Translations under genes and position numbers: made by a program
NCBI GenBank assembly: GCA_002729525.1
Contig: PBYI01000034.1
Span: 143,854 to 207,853, forward strand
DNA from: Nocardioides sp.
GTDB lineage: Bacteria > Actinomycetota > Actinomycetes > Propionibacteriales > Nocardioidaceae
Reading direction: 5' to 3'
Length of the DNA stretch: 64,000 nt
The notes under the pieces: model-generated
The model's database searches: none
Seen by the model: the letters and a program-made list of their open reading frames with translations, nothing else
Told to the model about the DNA's origin: nothing
Shown: positions 26,190 through 37,823 of the stretch, piece by piece
Numbering within the stretch: position 1 is the first letter of the stretch
Layout of the letters: every line of letters begins with the position of its first letter

Positions 26190-27551
26190 TCAGCCCTCGA
26201 GGTGCAGCGGCACCACGAGGTCGCCGACGATGAGCACCACGCCCATCACCACGAACGCCGACGCCACGACGTAGGCGATCGGCAACAGCTTGGCGGCGTC
26301 GACGTACCCGGGGTCGGGGCGACCCCGGACGCGGGCGACGCCGCGGCGCAGGCCCTCCCAGAGCGCGCTGGCGATGTGGCCGCCGTCGAGCGGCAGCAGC
26401 GGCACGAAGTTGAACATGCCGATGAAGAAGTTGAAGCCGGCCACGAGCATGACCAGGAGGACGACCTTCTCGGTGACCGGGAACTCCTCGTGCGAGGCGG
26501 CCTCGCCCGCGAGCCGGCCGCCGCCCACGATGCTGACCGGGCTGTCGGCAGCGCGCTCCTCCAGGCCGAGGATGGCCTGGCCGACGTCGAAGACGCGGGC
26601 CGGGAGGTGGACGAGTGCCTCGACCGTCTGCACGGTCATGTCGCCCATCTGGTCGAGGGTGTAGACCGGCCCGCCGGTCTCGGTGACGACCCGCGCCGTC
26701 GGCGTGACGCCGAGGAAGCCCACCTGGGTCAGCGTCTCGTCGTCGCCCGTGGGCCGGGCCTGCACCGTGGTGCTGGTGGTGCCGGTGAGCTCCCGACTGT
26801 CGCGCTCGTAGCCGATGACGGCGTCACCGTCGTCGTTGGTGCGGATCAGGTCGCGCAGCTGGTCCCACGAGGTAACGGCGGTGCCGTTGAACGTCGTGAT
26901 CGTGTCGCCCGGCTCCAGCCCTGCCTCGACGGCCGGGGTGACCGGGTCGGCGTCGGTGCAGGCGCGCGGCTCCTCGACGTACGGGATCAGGCAGGCCGAG
27001 ACGCTCTCGATCACCGGCGCACCGGGCTCGGGCTCGACGGACCTCTGGCCGTAGGTCGCGAAGACGCCCCAGAACAAGAAGAACGCGATGAGGATGTTGA
27101 CCGTGGGGCCGCCGGCCATCACCACGACCTTCTTCCACCACGGCAGCTTGTAGAACAGCCGGTCGGCGTCGGCGGGGCCGACGAGCTCCCACTCCGCGGC
27201 GCGCGCGTCGGAGATGAGCTGGGTGAACAGGCCGGTGTTGGACTTGCGGACCCGGGTGACCTGCTGCCCGGCCGCGTCGACGGTGACCTCGTCGGCCACC
27301 GCGGTCGCCTCCGGCGGCAGCATGCCGACGATCTTCACGTAGCCACCGAGCGGGATGGCCTTGAGGCCGTACTCCGTCTCGCCGACCTGCTTGCTCCACA
27401 CGGTCGGCCCGAAGCCGATGAAGTACTGCGTCACCTTGCCGCCGAACGCCTTCGCCGGGATCAGGTGTCCCAGCTCGTGCAGCCCGATCGAGACCAGGAT
27501 CGCGCCCGCGAAGAGGACGACCCCGAGGGTGTAGAGCAGGGCGGCGGTCAC
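26190..27551 (-). CDS. Site-2 intramembrane metalloprotease (Rip1/RseP family)
   Basis: Membrane zinc protease that cleaves transmembrane segments, typically of anti-sigma factors. The GTG start at 27551 overlaps the dxr stop as GTGA and gives 453 residues. The active site HELGH is at residues 25-29 in the first membrane segment. [20 protein letters not shown] and [11 protein letters not shown] are family landmarks. A PDZ domain lies near residues 205-290 ([20 protein letters not shown]), and the third zinc ligand sits in [11 protein letters not shown] near residue 390. It is the last gene of the trpS-to-dxr operon. Confidence 0.95.
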   Translation of the reverse strand: MTAALLYTLGVVLFAGAILVSIGLHELGHLIPAKAFGGKVTQYFIGFGPTVWSKQVGETEYGLKAIPLGGYVKIVGMLPPEATAVADEVTVDAAGQQVTRVRKSNTGLFTQLISDARAAEWELVGPADADRLFYKLPWWKKVVVMAGGPTVNILIAFFLFWGVFATYGQRSVEPEPGAPVIESVSACLIPYVEEPRACTDADPVTPAVEAGLEPGDTITTFNGTAVTSWDQLRDLIRTNDDGDAVIGYERDSRELTGTTSTTVQARPTGDDETLTQVGFLGVTPTARVVTETGGPVYTLDQMGDMTVQTVEALVHLPARVFDVGQAILGLEERAADSPVSIVGGGRLAGEAASHEEFPVTEKVVLLVMLVAGFNFFIGMFNFVPLLPLDGGHIASALWEGLRRGVARVRGRPDPGYVDAAKLLPIAYVVASAFVVMGVVLIVGDLVVPLHLEG

Positions 27552-28666
27552 GCAGGACTCCTGACGAGGCGTTCGGCTTCGATGCGGGCCCACGCATCGG
27601 CGGCGAGCACGTCGTCGAGCGTCAGGTCCGTCGACGAGCGTACGTCGTGCGACCCCACGACCTCGGCCACACGGTCGACGATGTCGACGAATCGCAGCCG
27701 GCCGTCACGGAAGGCCGCGACCGCGACCTCGTTGGCGGCGTTGTAGACCGCCGGCGCGGTGCCGCCCCGGGCGCCGGCCTCGCGGGCCAGCGCGACCGCG
27801 GGGAAGGCAGTGTCGTCGAGCGGCTCGAAGTCCCACCGCGACGCCTGGGTCCAGTCGCACGCCGGCCCGGCGCCGGGCACCCGGTCGGGCCAGGCCATGC
27901 CCATCGCGATCGGGATCAGCATCGACGGGGGCGAGGCCTGGGCGATGGTCGAGCCGTCGTAGAACTCCACCATCGAGTGGACGTACTGCTGTGGGTGCAC
28001 GACGACGTCGATGCGGTCCATCGGCAGGCCGAACAGCAGGGGCGCCTCGATGACCTCCAGTCCCTTGTTGACCAGGGTCGCGGAGTTGATCGTGATGACG
28101 GGGCCCATCGCGAAGTTGGGGTGCGCGAGGGCGTCCTCGACGGTGACCTCACCGAGCTGGTCGCGGGTGCGCCCACGGAACGGGCCGCCGCTCGCGGTCA
28201 GCACCAGCCGCTGCACCTCCTCGGCGCGCCCGCCGCGCAGGCACTGCGCGATCGCCGAGTGCTCGGAGTCGACCGGGACGATCTGGCCCGGCGCCGCGGC
28301 CGCCAGCACCAGCGGACCGGCGACGATGAGGGACTCCTTGTTGGCCAGCGCGAGGGTGTTGCCGGCCTCGAGCGCCGCCAGGGTCGGGCGCAGGCCGACC
28401 GCACCGGTCACGCCGTTGAGGACGACGTCGCAGTCGAGGGTCGCGGCCTCCACGGAGGCCTCCTCCCCCAGCCCCGAGAAGAGACCCGGGTGGATCCGGG
28501 AGAACTCCTCCACCTGGGCGTCGAAGAGCGCGCGGTTGCCGCCGCCGGCGGTCAGCCCGACCACCCGGAAGCGGTCGGGGGCGGCCCGCACCAGGTCGAG
28601 CGCCTGGGTGCCGATCGAACCGGTCGAACCGAGGACCACCACGTCGCGCCGCATGGGCGCGAGCAT
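27548..28666 (-). CDS. dxr: 1-deoxy-D-xylulose 5-phosphate reductoisomerase
   Basis: First committed MEP-pathway enzyme, making MEP from DXP with NADPH. The 372-residue product has the NADPH site [28 protein letters not shown], the metal/substrate motif [41 protein letters not shown] and the C-terminal [11 protein letters not shown]. The ATG start at 28666 lies 1 bp after the stop of the small membrane-protein gene; an in-frame ATG 12 bp later is a second option. Downstream it overlaps rip1 by 4 bp. Confidence 0.97.
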   Translation of the reverse strand: MLAPMRRDVVVLGSTGSIGTQALDLVRAAPDRFRVVGLTAGGGNRALFDAQVEEFSRIHPGLFSGLGEEASVEAATLDCDVVLNGVTGAVGLRPTLAALEAGNTLALANKESLIVAGPLVLAAAAPGQIVPVDSEHSAIAQCLRGGRAEEVQRLVLTASGGPFRGRTRDQLGEVTVEDALAHPNFAMGPVITINSATLVNKGLEVIEAPLLFGLPMDRIDVVVHPQQYVHSMVEFYDGSTIAQASPPSMLIPIAMGMAWPDRVPGAGPACDWTQASRWDFEPLDDTAFPAVALAREAGARGGTAPAVYNAANEVAVAAFRDGRLRFVDIVDRVAEVVGSHDVRSSTDLTLDDVLAADAWARIEAERLVRSPA

Positions 28667-28667
28667 G

Positions 28668-28910
28668 TCAGGCGCCGCCGACGGCCCCGCCGCGAGCCCT
28701 GCGCCACGCGCGGAACCCGACCGAGCCGAGCACGGCGGCGATGACGTAGTTGACGACCACCAGCACCGCGTGCGCCACCCAGTACGCCGTGGTGCGCTCC
28801 TCGCCGCGGGCGTGAGCGGCCCTCAGGTTGCGCGCGAACATCCCGAACGTCAGCACGTTCCAGACCGCCACCGCGAGCAGCAGCACCGCGTGCCGTCGAC
28901 CGAACCTCAT
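28668..28910 (-). CDS. Small two-helix membrane protein
   Basis: 80-residue protein with two hydrophobic helices ([20 protein letters not shown] and [20 protein letters not shown]) joined by a charged loop, and a basic C-terminus. It resembles the small SCO4848-type membrane proteins encoded next to YihY in actinobacteria (family assignment from memory). ATG 28910 follows AGGAGG, and its A is shared with the upstream yihY stop (TGATG). Function unknown. Confidence 0.78.
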   Translation of the reverse strand: MRFGRRHAVLLLAVAVWNVLTFGMFARNLRAAHARGEERTTAYWVAHAVLVVVNYVIAAVLGSVGFRAWRRARGGAVGGA

Positions 28911-29980
28911 CACGACCTCCTCCTGACCAGCGCGACGAGCGCCAGCATCGCAGCGCCGCCCGCCGCGAAGGGTGCCGCCCACCCGCGGGCGCGACCCTCC
29001 GGCGTACCGGCGCCGGCCGCGCCGCCCGAGCCGCCGTCGGTCAGCGCCTCCAGCGACGGCGTCGACGGTCCGTGGACCGGCAGCACCGGTCCCTCAGCCT
29101 CCCGGGCGGCCATCGACTCCCGCGTCGTGCACGCGAAGCAGGCGGCGTAGAGGACGACGCGGGTGAAGTAGTTGATCCAGACCAGCAGGATCAGCGCGAT
29201 CCCGAACGCCTGGAACGCCGGCTTGCCCGACGTCGAGGTGAACAGCAGCGTCGAGAGCCGCTTGAGCACCTCGAAGGCGACCGCGCCGAGCACGGCGCCG
29301 GCCCAGAGCGAGCTGCTCGGGATGCGTGGCCGGGCGAGCAGCCGGAACATCGTGTGGAAGAGCACGACGTTGGCCGCGAAGCCGATCGCGAGCGACACCG
29401 CGGTGACCAGCCAGCCCAGCTCGGCGTCGATCTCGAGCAGGTCGAGCAGCTGGGTGGAGAAGGTGCTCACGAACCCGGTGACCGCCACCGCCAGCACCAG
29501 GATCGCGCCGAGCAGCAGCAGCACGCCGAGGTCGATGACCTTCGCCTTGACGAACGACGGTCGCTCGCTGTCGTCCTCGAACACCGCCCGCAGCGACAGT
29601 CGCAGCGCCTGCACCCAGCCCAGACCGGCGTAAGCCACACCCAGCAGACCGACGACACCCGCCCAGCCGGAGAAGGTGCGGATGTCGTCGAGGGAGATCT
29701 GGCCGTCGCCGCCACCGATGAGCCCCGGCAGCACGGCCTCGATGGCCTGGCGGAGGTTCTGATTGGCGTCGGGGTAGACGATCGACACCAGGCCGACGAT
29801 GAAGAACGCGAGCGCCAGCACCGGGAAGAACGACAGGAAGGCGTAGTAGGTCACCGCGCCGGCCTGCTGGCCGGCGTTCGTGGCGGTGTAGTGCTGCTGC
29901 ATCCGCAGCACGTGCGAGATGACCGGACCGTGCTCGCGGACCTCCGCGACCCGCTCCTTGGCCTGCCCCACCGAGACCAC
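28910..29980 (-). CDS. YihY/BrkB-family inner membrane protein
   Basis: 356-residue integral membrane protein with about six hydrophobic segments. Family landmarks are QQAGAVTYYAFLSFFPVLAL near residue 40, GWVQALRLSLRAVFE, and LLVWINYFTRVVLYAACFAC near residue 275. The cytoplasmic C-terminus is Gly/Ala-rich with a final hydrophobic stretch (AAGGAAMLALVALVRRRS), possibly an extra membrane segment. Function is unknown; RNase BN naming in older records is not supported. It is 5 bp from the 2H phosphoesterase gene and coupled to the small gene downstream. Confidence 0.9.
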   Translation of the reverse strand: MVSVGQAKERVAEVREHGPVISHVLRMQQHYTATNAGQQAGAVTYYAFLSFFPVLALAFFIVGLVSIVYPDANQNLRQAIEAVLPGLIGGGDGQISLDDIRTFSGWAGVVGLLGVAYAGLGWVQALRLSLRAVFEDDSERPSFVKAKVIDLGVLLLLGAILVLAVAVTGFVSTFSTQLLDLLEIDAELGWLVTAVSLAIGFAANVVLFHTMFRLLARPRIPSSSLWAGAVLGAVAFEVLKRLSTLLFTSTSGKPAFQAFGIALILLVWINYFTRVVLYAACFACTTRESMAAREAEGPVLPVHGPSTPSLEALTDGGSGGAAGAGTPEGRARGWAAPFAAGGAAMLALVALVRRRS

Positions 29981-29985
29981 CGGGC

Positions 29986-30513
29986 TCAGCCCCCCGCGGT
30001 CGCGGGCACGGCGAGGTCGAACTCACGGGCGGTGCGCCACCCGTCGTCGCCCTCGTGCACGTAGAGCTGGAAGGCCGTCACCGCGAAGCGGCAGTCGAAC
30101 TGCGCCAGGTCGACCTCCGCGCGGTCGAGCGTCGCGTCGTCGAGGTGGTGGGCCACGGTCACGTGCGGGTGGTAGGGGAAGGCGAGGTCGACGTCGAGCG
30201 GCCCCCGTCGTACGGCGTCGGCCAGGCGGGCGCACCCCTCGGTGCCCAGAGCCAGGTCGACGTAGACGACCGGCGAGACCGGGCGGAACGTCGCGGTGCC
30301 GCGCAGGTGCACCTCGAAGCCGGGTACGTCGCCTGCGGCGTCGGCGAGGTGCTCCTCCAGCTCCTCGAGCGGCCGGTCGACCTCGGTCGGCGGCACCAGC
30401 GTGATGTGCGACGGGACCTCGGAGGCCTGGGGGTCGCCGAGGGAGGCCCGGTAGCCGCGGAGGCGACTCCCCCACGGCTCCGGAAGCGTCACGGCGACAC
30501 CCACGGTCGGCAT
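29986..30513 (-). CDS. 2H phosphoesterase (2'-5' RNA ligase family)
   Basis: 175-residue cytoplasmic protein with the paired motifs of the 2H superfamily, HITLVPP and HVTVAHH, each H-x-T, in two similar halves. Members act on 2'-5' or cyclic RNA phosphates; the true substrate here is unknown. ATG 30513 begins MPTVGVAVTLPEPWG. It lies 10 bp after trpS in the same operon. Confidence 0.9.
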   Translation of the reverse strand: MPTVGVAVTLPEPWGSRLRGYRASLGDPQASEVPSHITLVPPTEVDRPLEELEEHLADAAGDVPGFEVHLRGTATFRPVSPVVYVDLALGTEGCARLADAVRRGPLDVDLAFPYHPHVTVAHHLDDATLDRAEVDLAQFDCRFAVTAFQLYVHEGDDGWRTAREFDLAVPATAGG

Positions 30514-30523
30514 GCCGACGACC

Positions 30524-32400
<1,877 letters not shown>

Positions 32401-32498
32401 CCCGCCTCCGGCGGGTGGGCGTCCGCTCCGCTCCCGCGGCGGTCGCTCGTCCGTCGGCCTCGTGGGTCGGTGGCGGCCTGCTCCGGCTCATGCCCTCC

Positions 32499-32585
32499 GG
32501 GCTGGGGCGGCGCGTCGCCGGCGTGGCCGTCGCTTCGGCTTGCGGCCCCTACGCCGGCGCCGCGGCCAGGCCCCTTGAGGCCCGG
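32499..32585 (+). repeat. 87-bp repeat element, left copy
   Basis: Begins GGGCTGGGGCGGCGCGTCG and ends GCCGCGGCCAGGCCCCTTGA-GGCCCGG. It is matched in inverted orientation by 32798-32884, with the same 41-nt distance between the two conserved ends but a different centre. In plus-strand frame it reads GLGRRVAG...AAARPLEARR before a stop. It sits in the 590-bp gene-free gap 32401-32991. Confidence 0.8.
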
Positions 32586-32797
32586 AGGACATGACCGGAT
32601 CCGGCCACCACCTTCCGCAGGGCCGACGCACGGGCCGGTCCCGCGTTCGCTCGGCTCCTCGTGGTGGATGACTCGCACCGAGGCCGGCTCTCCGCTCGAC
32701 GTGTCCCCGAACATCTCCCCCACCCGGCGGGCGGGAGGGCGAGGACCGTGCCGCCGGGTGGCGGGTCGTACCGGCGCCGTCCGGACCGACCGCGGCG

Positions 32798-32884
32798 CCG
32801 GGCCTCAAGGGGCTTGGCCGCGGCGTCGGCCGGCGGCGCGCCACCACGCACCCGCGTCGTGCCGACGACGCGCCGCCCCAGCCC
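32798..32884 (-). repeat. 87-bp repeat element, right (inverted) copy
   Basis: Reverse complement of the left copy at both ends: 19 bp identical at one end and 27 bp with a single mismatch at the other. The 41-bp centre differs. The minus-strand reading GLGRRVVG...AAAKPLEARR matches the left copy's reading. The rest of the 32401-32991 gap shows no gene, RNA or clear promoter. Confidence 0.8.
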
Positions 32885-32991
32885 CGGACCGCGGGTCGGG
32901 TCCGGGCAGCGCCCACCGCGACCCGTCACCCGACGGCATCCCGCAGCACGACCACACGCCCCACTACCCCGGCCCGCCGGAGGCGGGCCGG

Positions 32992-35900
32992 TCATCCGGC
33001 CAGGTGGGCCCACCTCGGCTCGAGGGTCGACCAGGGGCCGGTCTCGGCGATCGTGCCGTCGACGAGCACGACCACCCGGTCGGCGCGGGCGAGTGCGGCC
33101 CGCTTGTTGGAGGCGCCGAGGACGGTGGTGCCGCGGGCGCGCAGGGCCTCCCACAGCTCGATCTCGGTGGCGGCGTCGAGGGCGGAGGAGACGTCGTCGG
33201 CGAGGAGCAGCTCGGTCTCGGCGGCCAGGGCCCGGGCCAGGGCGAGGCGCTGGACCTGCCCGCCCGAGAGCCGTACGCCGCGGTGCCCGACGAGGGCGTC
33301 GGCGCCGCCGGCGGCGTCGACGTCCTGGCGCATCCGGGCGTCGTCGAGCGACCGGTCGACCGGGCGGTCGTGGTCGAGGGCGACGTTGCCCCGGAACGTG
33401 CCGGACAGGACCCGCGGCACCTGGGCGACATGGGCGACCTGGCCGGGCCGCAGGAACTCCTGGGCGTCGGACACCTCGATGTCGTTCCAGCGGACCGAGC
33501 CGTCGTGCTCGACGAGCCCGGCGAGGGCGCCGAGGAGGCTGGACTTGCCCGAGCCGACCTGGCCCAGCAGGAGCACCAGCTCGCCGCGCCGGAGCTCGAG
33601 GTCGACGCCGTGGCAGCCGACGGTGCCGTCGTCGTGGCGGGCGCCCACGTCGGTGAGGGTCAGCCGGTCGAGCGGGACGCGCGCGGCGACGGGCGGCAGC
33701 GAAGCGGAGCCGCGCACGAGGTCGACGCCGTCAGGCAGGGTCATCAGGTCGCCGCCGCCGGCGAACCGGGTGGTGGCGACCTGCCAGGCACGGGTGCCGG
33801 GTGCCTCGGTGATGACGGCGCCGGCGACGCGGCCGAACCAGTCGAAGCCGTTGACCGCGCCGGCGACGAGGATCGCGGTGGCCAGGCCCCAGGCGTCGAG
33901 CAGGTAGAGGCCCCAGGCGGCGACGACGCCGACCTGGACGAGCACGACCGGCACGCCGTCGAGCACGGCCTGGATGCGGTGCTCGCGGACCGCGGCGTCG
34001 ACCCGGCCGCCGTCGACGCGACGCAGGTGGGCGTGGACGTCCGGCGTGGCGGCGGCGAGCTTGACGGTGCGCACGGACTCCAGCGCGGAGACCAGGGAGC
34101 GCCCGAAGCCGGCCCGGGTGCGCGACGCCTCGGCAGCGGACCGGCCGGCAGCGGGTCGCCCGACCGCCGAGGCGAGCGCGGACGACACCATCACCGCGAG
34201 CAGCACGCCACCGGCGAGCAGGCTCCCGCCGGCGACCGAGGTGACGACGACGATGACCATGCCGTTGACGAAGTCGACCCAGCGGTCGGCGTACCGGGCC
34301 CAGCGGTCGGCGTCCATCGTGCGGGCGACGACCTCGCCGGCGGGGGTGCGGGCGAGGCGGTGCTGGCGGGGCTGGCCGACCAGCACCGACATCCGCACGC
34401 GGAGCATGGCCGCGATCCACCACTGCGGGTAGCGCTTGAACGCCTCGGCGAGCAGCAGCGGGGCGAGGAGGATCGAGCACGCGACACCGACCGCGAGGAG
34501 CGAGGGCGTGCGGCCCTCGCCGAGGGTCTCCACGACCCGCCCCCACAGGAAGCCGGTGAGTGCGCCGAACGCGCCGGTGATCGCGGCGACGAGGAAGAGC
34601 ACGGCGCCGACGAGGCCCCACTCGGGGTGGATGGAGAGCGACCGGGCGGTGCCGCGGGCCAGCGACGGCGGGTCGGGCACCGCCGCCGGGGTGGGTACGA
34701 CGCCCTGCCGCCGCGCCCCGGCGAGCTCCCCGCCGGGCGCCCGCGCAGGATCGGACTCCGCACCGGGATCGACCTCGTCGGGCTCCTCCTCGGCCGAGGC
34801 CTCCAGCAGCCGCCGGAACGGGCCGGGCTCGACCGCGACGTCCTCGCGCCGGCCGTGCTGGACCACGGTGCCGGCGTCGAGCACGGCGACGAGGTCGGCG
34901 CGCGCGACTGTGGAGAGCCGGTGGGCGACGAGCAGCCCGGTGCGACCGACGAGCAGGCGCTCGGCCGCACCGACGACCCGCGCCTCGGTGAGGGGGTCCA
35001 TCCGAGCGGTGGCCTCGTCGAGCACGACGACCGAGACGTCGCGCACCAGCAGGCGCGCGAAGGCGACGAGCTGTTCCTCGCCCGCGGACAGGCTGGTGCC
35101 GCCGGGGCCCAGGCGCGTATCGAGGCCGTCGGGCAGGCCGGCGACCCAGGTCTCCAGGCCGAGCTCGCGCACGGCCGCCTCGATCCGCTCGCGGGGCACG
35201 TCGCCGAAGAGCGCGACGTTCTCCGCCAGCGTGCCGACGAGCACCTCGGTGCGCTGGGTGACGACGCCGACGGCGGCGCGCAGGTGCTGGAGATCGATCT
35301 CCAGCACGTCGGTGCCACCGAGCCGCACCGAGCCGGGCGAGGGCTCGACCGCGCGGGAGACGAGCGAGGCGAGCGTCGACTTCCCGGAGCCGGTGCGACC
35401 GACCAGGGCACAGGTCTGGCCCGCGGGCACCCGCAGGTCGACGCCGCGCAGGGCGAAGGTGCCCTCGTCGTAGGCGAAGTGCAGGTCGTCGAGCACCAGG
35501 TCGAGAGGGCCGTCGGGCAGCGGTGACCCGCCGACCGGCTCGGGCGGCGAGGAGAGCATCTGGCGCAGCCGCAGCACGGCGCCGAGGCCGGCCTGGAGGT
35601 CGGGCATGTGCCGCGCGACCTGGTCGATCTGGCCGACGAAGGTGGTGGTGACGAGGAACAGCGTCACCAGCTGGGCGATGGACAAGTCGCCGTCGACGAC
35701 GAGCGCGACGCCGGCGAGCGCGGTGCCGGCGAGCAGGCCGTGCAGCAGCAGGCCGGCACGGCGGGCCATCCGGGCCTCGACGGAGACGACGGAGTCGAAG
35801 CGGCGGTGGATCTCCGCGGACAGCTCGGCGAGGCGGCGTACGACGTAGGCCTGGCCCAGACCGGTGCGCAGGTCGTCGCGGGCCGCGACCCCCTCCTCGA

Positions 35901-36591
35901 GCGCGGCGGCGTGGTCGGTCCACGCCATCTCCTCGAGCACCTTGCGGCGCGCGATCTCACCGAGCAGCGGCCGCACGACCCAGACGGTCACGAACGCGAC
36001 GGCCGGGAAGAGCACCCAGGCGGGGGTCCAGGTGAGGCCGGCGACGATCCACATCGGCACCAGCGAGAAGACGGTGTAGAGCGCGTCCCAGAGCTGGCGA
36101 CGCACCAGCGTGCCGACCTCGTGGGTGTCGTCGTCGACGCGGTCGAGCACCTCGCCGACCGCCTGCTCCCCCAGCACGCCGAGCGGCTGGTGCAGCGCGG
36201 CGGAGAGCAGGTCGGCCCGGAGCCGACCCTCGGCCCGGTCGGAGACGCCGGCCCACACCACGCGGCCGACGGTGTTGAGCAGGGCCGAGCCCACGAACGT
36301 CACCGCGAGCAGCAGCACGAGGGTGCCGGTCGGGCCGGCGGCGACCCGACCGGCGACGACCGTGCCGACCGCCTCGCCGACGGCGGCGAGGACCGACAGC
36401 GCGAGCGCGAACGCGCTGGCCGCGCCCGACCAGCGGCGCCAGTCGACCCGTCGTGCGGGGTCGTCGAGGAAGGCGTCGCCGCGGCCGGCCGAGCCGGCGG
36501 GCGCGCCACTGTCGAGGGGACCGGGAGGAGGGCTGACCCGGGTCGAGGTGTCGGTCATCGCGTCTCGCACGGTAGGCGTCGGCACCGACAC
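32992..36591 (-). CDS. Fused ABC exporter with two membrane domains and two ATPase domains
   Basis: 1199-residue (TMD-NBD)x2 full-length ABC transporter; the cargo is unknown. TMD1 spans about residues 55-350, with NBD1 Walker A VGRTGSGKST near 400, signature LSAGEEQ near 502, Walker B VVLDEATARMD and H-loop VAHRLSTV. TMD2 spans about 650-930, with NBD2 Walker A GQVGSGKSS near 1012, signature LSGGQVQR near 1110, Walker B LLLADDVSSALD (Asp in place of the catalytic Glu) and ASNKRAAL where the H-loop His should be. One canonical and one degenerate ATP site are predicted. The start is GTG 36591 or the internal ATG 36558 (MTDTSTRVSPPP). Confidence 0.93.
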   Translation of the reverse strand: MSVPTPTVRDAMTDTSTRVSPPPGPLDSGAPAGSAGRGDAFLDDPARRVDWRRWSGAASAFALALSVLAAVGEAVGTVVAGRVAAGPTGTLVLLLAVTFVGSALLNTVGRVVWAGVSDRAEGRLRADLLSAALHQPLGVLGEQAVGEVLDRVDDDTHEVGTLVRRQLWDALYTVFSLVPMWIVAGLTWTPAWVLFPAVAFVTVWVVRPLLGEIARRKVLEEMAWTDHAAALEEGVAARDDLRTGLGQAYVVRRLAELSAEIHRRFDSVVSVEARMARRAGLLLHGLLAGTALAGVALVVDGDLSIAQLVTLFLVTTTFVGQIDQVARHMPDLQAGLGAVLRLRQMLSSPPEPVGGSPLPDGPLDLVLDDLHFAYDEGTFALRGVDLRVPAGQTCALVGRTGSGKSTLASLVSRAVEPSPGSVRLGGTDVLEIDLQHLRAAVGVVTQRTEVLVGTLAENVALFGDVPRERIEAAVRELGLETWVAGLPDGLDTRLGPGGTSLSAGEEQLVAFARLLVRDVSVVVLDEATARMDPLTEARVVGAAERLLVGRTGLLVAHRLSTVARADLVAVLDAGTVVQHGRREDVAVEPGPFRRLLEASAEEEPDEVDPGAESDPARAPGGELAGARRQGVVPTPAAVPDPPSLARGTARSLSIHPEWGLVGAVLFLVAAITGAFGALTGFLWGRVVETLGEGRTPSLLAVGVACSILLAPLLLAEAFKRYPQWWIAAMLRVRMSVLVGQPRQHRLARTPAGEVVARTMDADRWARYADRWVDFVNGMVIVVVTSVAGGSLLAGGVLLAVMVSSALASAVGRPAAGRSAAEASRTRAGFGRSLVSALESVRTVKLAAATPDVHAHLRRVDGGRVDAAVREHRIQAVLDGVPVVLVQVGVVAAWGLYLLDAWGLATAILVAGAVNGFDWFGRVAGAVITEAPGTRAWQVATTRFAGGGDLMTLPDGVDLVRGSASLPPVAARVPLDRLTLTDVGARHDDGTVGCHGVDLELRRGELVLLLGQVGSGKSSLLGALAGLVEHDGSVRWNDIEVSDAQEFLRPGQVAHVAQVPRVLSGTFRGNVALDHDRPVDRSLDDARMRQDVDAAGGADALVGHRGVRLSGGQVQRLALARALAAETELLLADDVSSALDAATEIELWEALRARGTTVLGASNKRAALARADRVVVLVDGTIAETGPWSTLEPRWAHLAG

Positions 36592-36686
36592 GGCGCCTCC
36601 GATTTTCCGGCGGCGGCCCGCACCCCGCGCAGGACCTCAGAAAACGCGTGGCGAGGACCACCGGGTGCCGTGGCAGGGTGCGCGAC

Positions 36687-37823
36687 GTGACCGCTCCCGC
36701 CGACCGACCCGCCCCAGCCGAGCCGCCCGTCCTCACCGACGGCCGCGTCACGCTGCGCGCGCTCGGCGAGGAGCATGTCGCGGGCTGCCTGGAGCAGGCG
36801 CTGGACCCGGAGTCGATCCGCTGGACGACCGTCCCGGTGCCGTCGGGCGTCGACACGGCGCTGGAGTTCTGCACCGAGATCGCCCCGCGGGCGTGGGCCG
36901 ACGGCTCGCAGTGGATCCTGGCGATCGAGTGCGACGAGGTGCCCGGTCGCTACTGCGGCAACCTCGCGCTGCGTCCGGAGGGCCCCGGCCTGGCCGAGAT
37001 CGGGTACGGCGCCGCCCCGGCCGCCCGCGGCCTGGGGATCATGGAGGCCGGCGTCCGGCTGGCCCTCGAGTGGGGCTTCGAGCAGCAGGGGCTCCAGGTG
37101 GTGCGCTGGGGCGCGCTGGTCGGCAACTGGGCGAGCCGTCGGCTGGCCTGGAAGGTCGGCTTCTCCTACGACGGGCTCCAGCGCGGCACGCACGTGCACC
37201 GCGGGGAGCTGCGCGACGCCTGGAGCGGCACCCTGCACCGCGACGAGCCGCGCGTGCCCCGGCACCGCTGGTTCGTGCCGCCCGTGCTGGAGGACCCCGT
37301 CGCCGGCGTACGCCTGCGCCAGCCCCGCGAGGCCGACCTGCCGCGCATCGTGGAGGCCTGCTCGGACGAGCGGACGTCGTACTGGCTCGGGTCGATGCCG
37401 GTGCCCTACACCGAGACCGACGCCCGGGCCTGGCTGGCCGGCCAGGACGAGGGCGCCGCGACCGGCACCAAGGTGCCGTGGGTCGTCGCCGACGCGGCCA
37501 CCGACGCGCTGCTGGGCGCGATCAACCTCTTCGACGTCAGCCTGGACTTCGCGGAGGTCGGCTACTGGGCCCACCCCGACGCCCGCGGTCGCGGCATGAT
37601 GACGGCCGCGACCCGGCTGGCGACGACGTACGCCTTCGAGGAGGTGGGCGTACGCCGTGTCGCGCTGCTCGCCGCGCTGGAGAACACCGCGTCGCGCCAC
37701 GTCGCGGAGGCGTGCGGGTTCACCCTGACCGGGCACGAGCGCCTCGGCACGACCCTGCGCACGGGTCGCGCCGACGTCGCCCTCTACGACGTGCTCGCGG
37801 AGGAGTGGCCCTCGCGGGTGTGA
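36687..37823 (+). CDS. Tandem-domain GNAT acetyltransferase
   Basis: 378-residue protein made of two RimJ-like GNAT domains. Domain 1 (about residues 15-185) has LTDGRVTLRALGEEHVAGCL, IGYGAAPAARGLGIMEAGVR and GALVGNWASRRLAWKVGF. Domain 2 (about 210-370) has VRLRQPREADLPRIVEACSD, VGYWAHPDARGRGMMTAATR and LENTASRHVAEACGF. Both keep the acetyl-CoA loop. The substrate is unknown. GTG 36687 (V-T-A-P-A-D-R-P) is favoured over a start at 36648. It is divergent from the ABC gene, and its last 40 bp overlap the convergent MFS gene. Confidence 0.9.
   Translation: MTAPADRPAPAEPPVLTDGRVTLRALGEEHVAGCLEQALDPESIRWTTVPVPSGVDTALEFCTEIAPRAWADGSQWILAIECDEVPGRYCGNLALRPEGPGLAEIGYGAAPAARGLGIMEAGVRLALEWGFEQQGLQVVRWGALVGNWASRRLAWKVGFSYDGLQRGTHVHRGELRDAWSGTLHRDEPRVPRHRWFVPPVLEDPVAGVRLRQPREADLPRIVEACSDERTSYWLGSMPVPYTETDARAWLAGQDEGAATGTKVPWVVADAATDALLGAINLFDVSLDFAEVGYWAHPDARGRGMMTAATRLATTYAFEEVGVRRVALLAALENTASRHVAEACGFTLTGHERLGTTLRTGRADVALYDVLAEEWPSRV

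Noticed and set aside
32401..32991. Small ORFs ending in PLEARR in the 590-bp gap
   Set aside because: No start or ribosome-binding site and the shared peptide comes from the repeated DNA; listed as a repeat instead.
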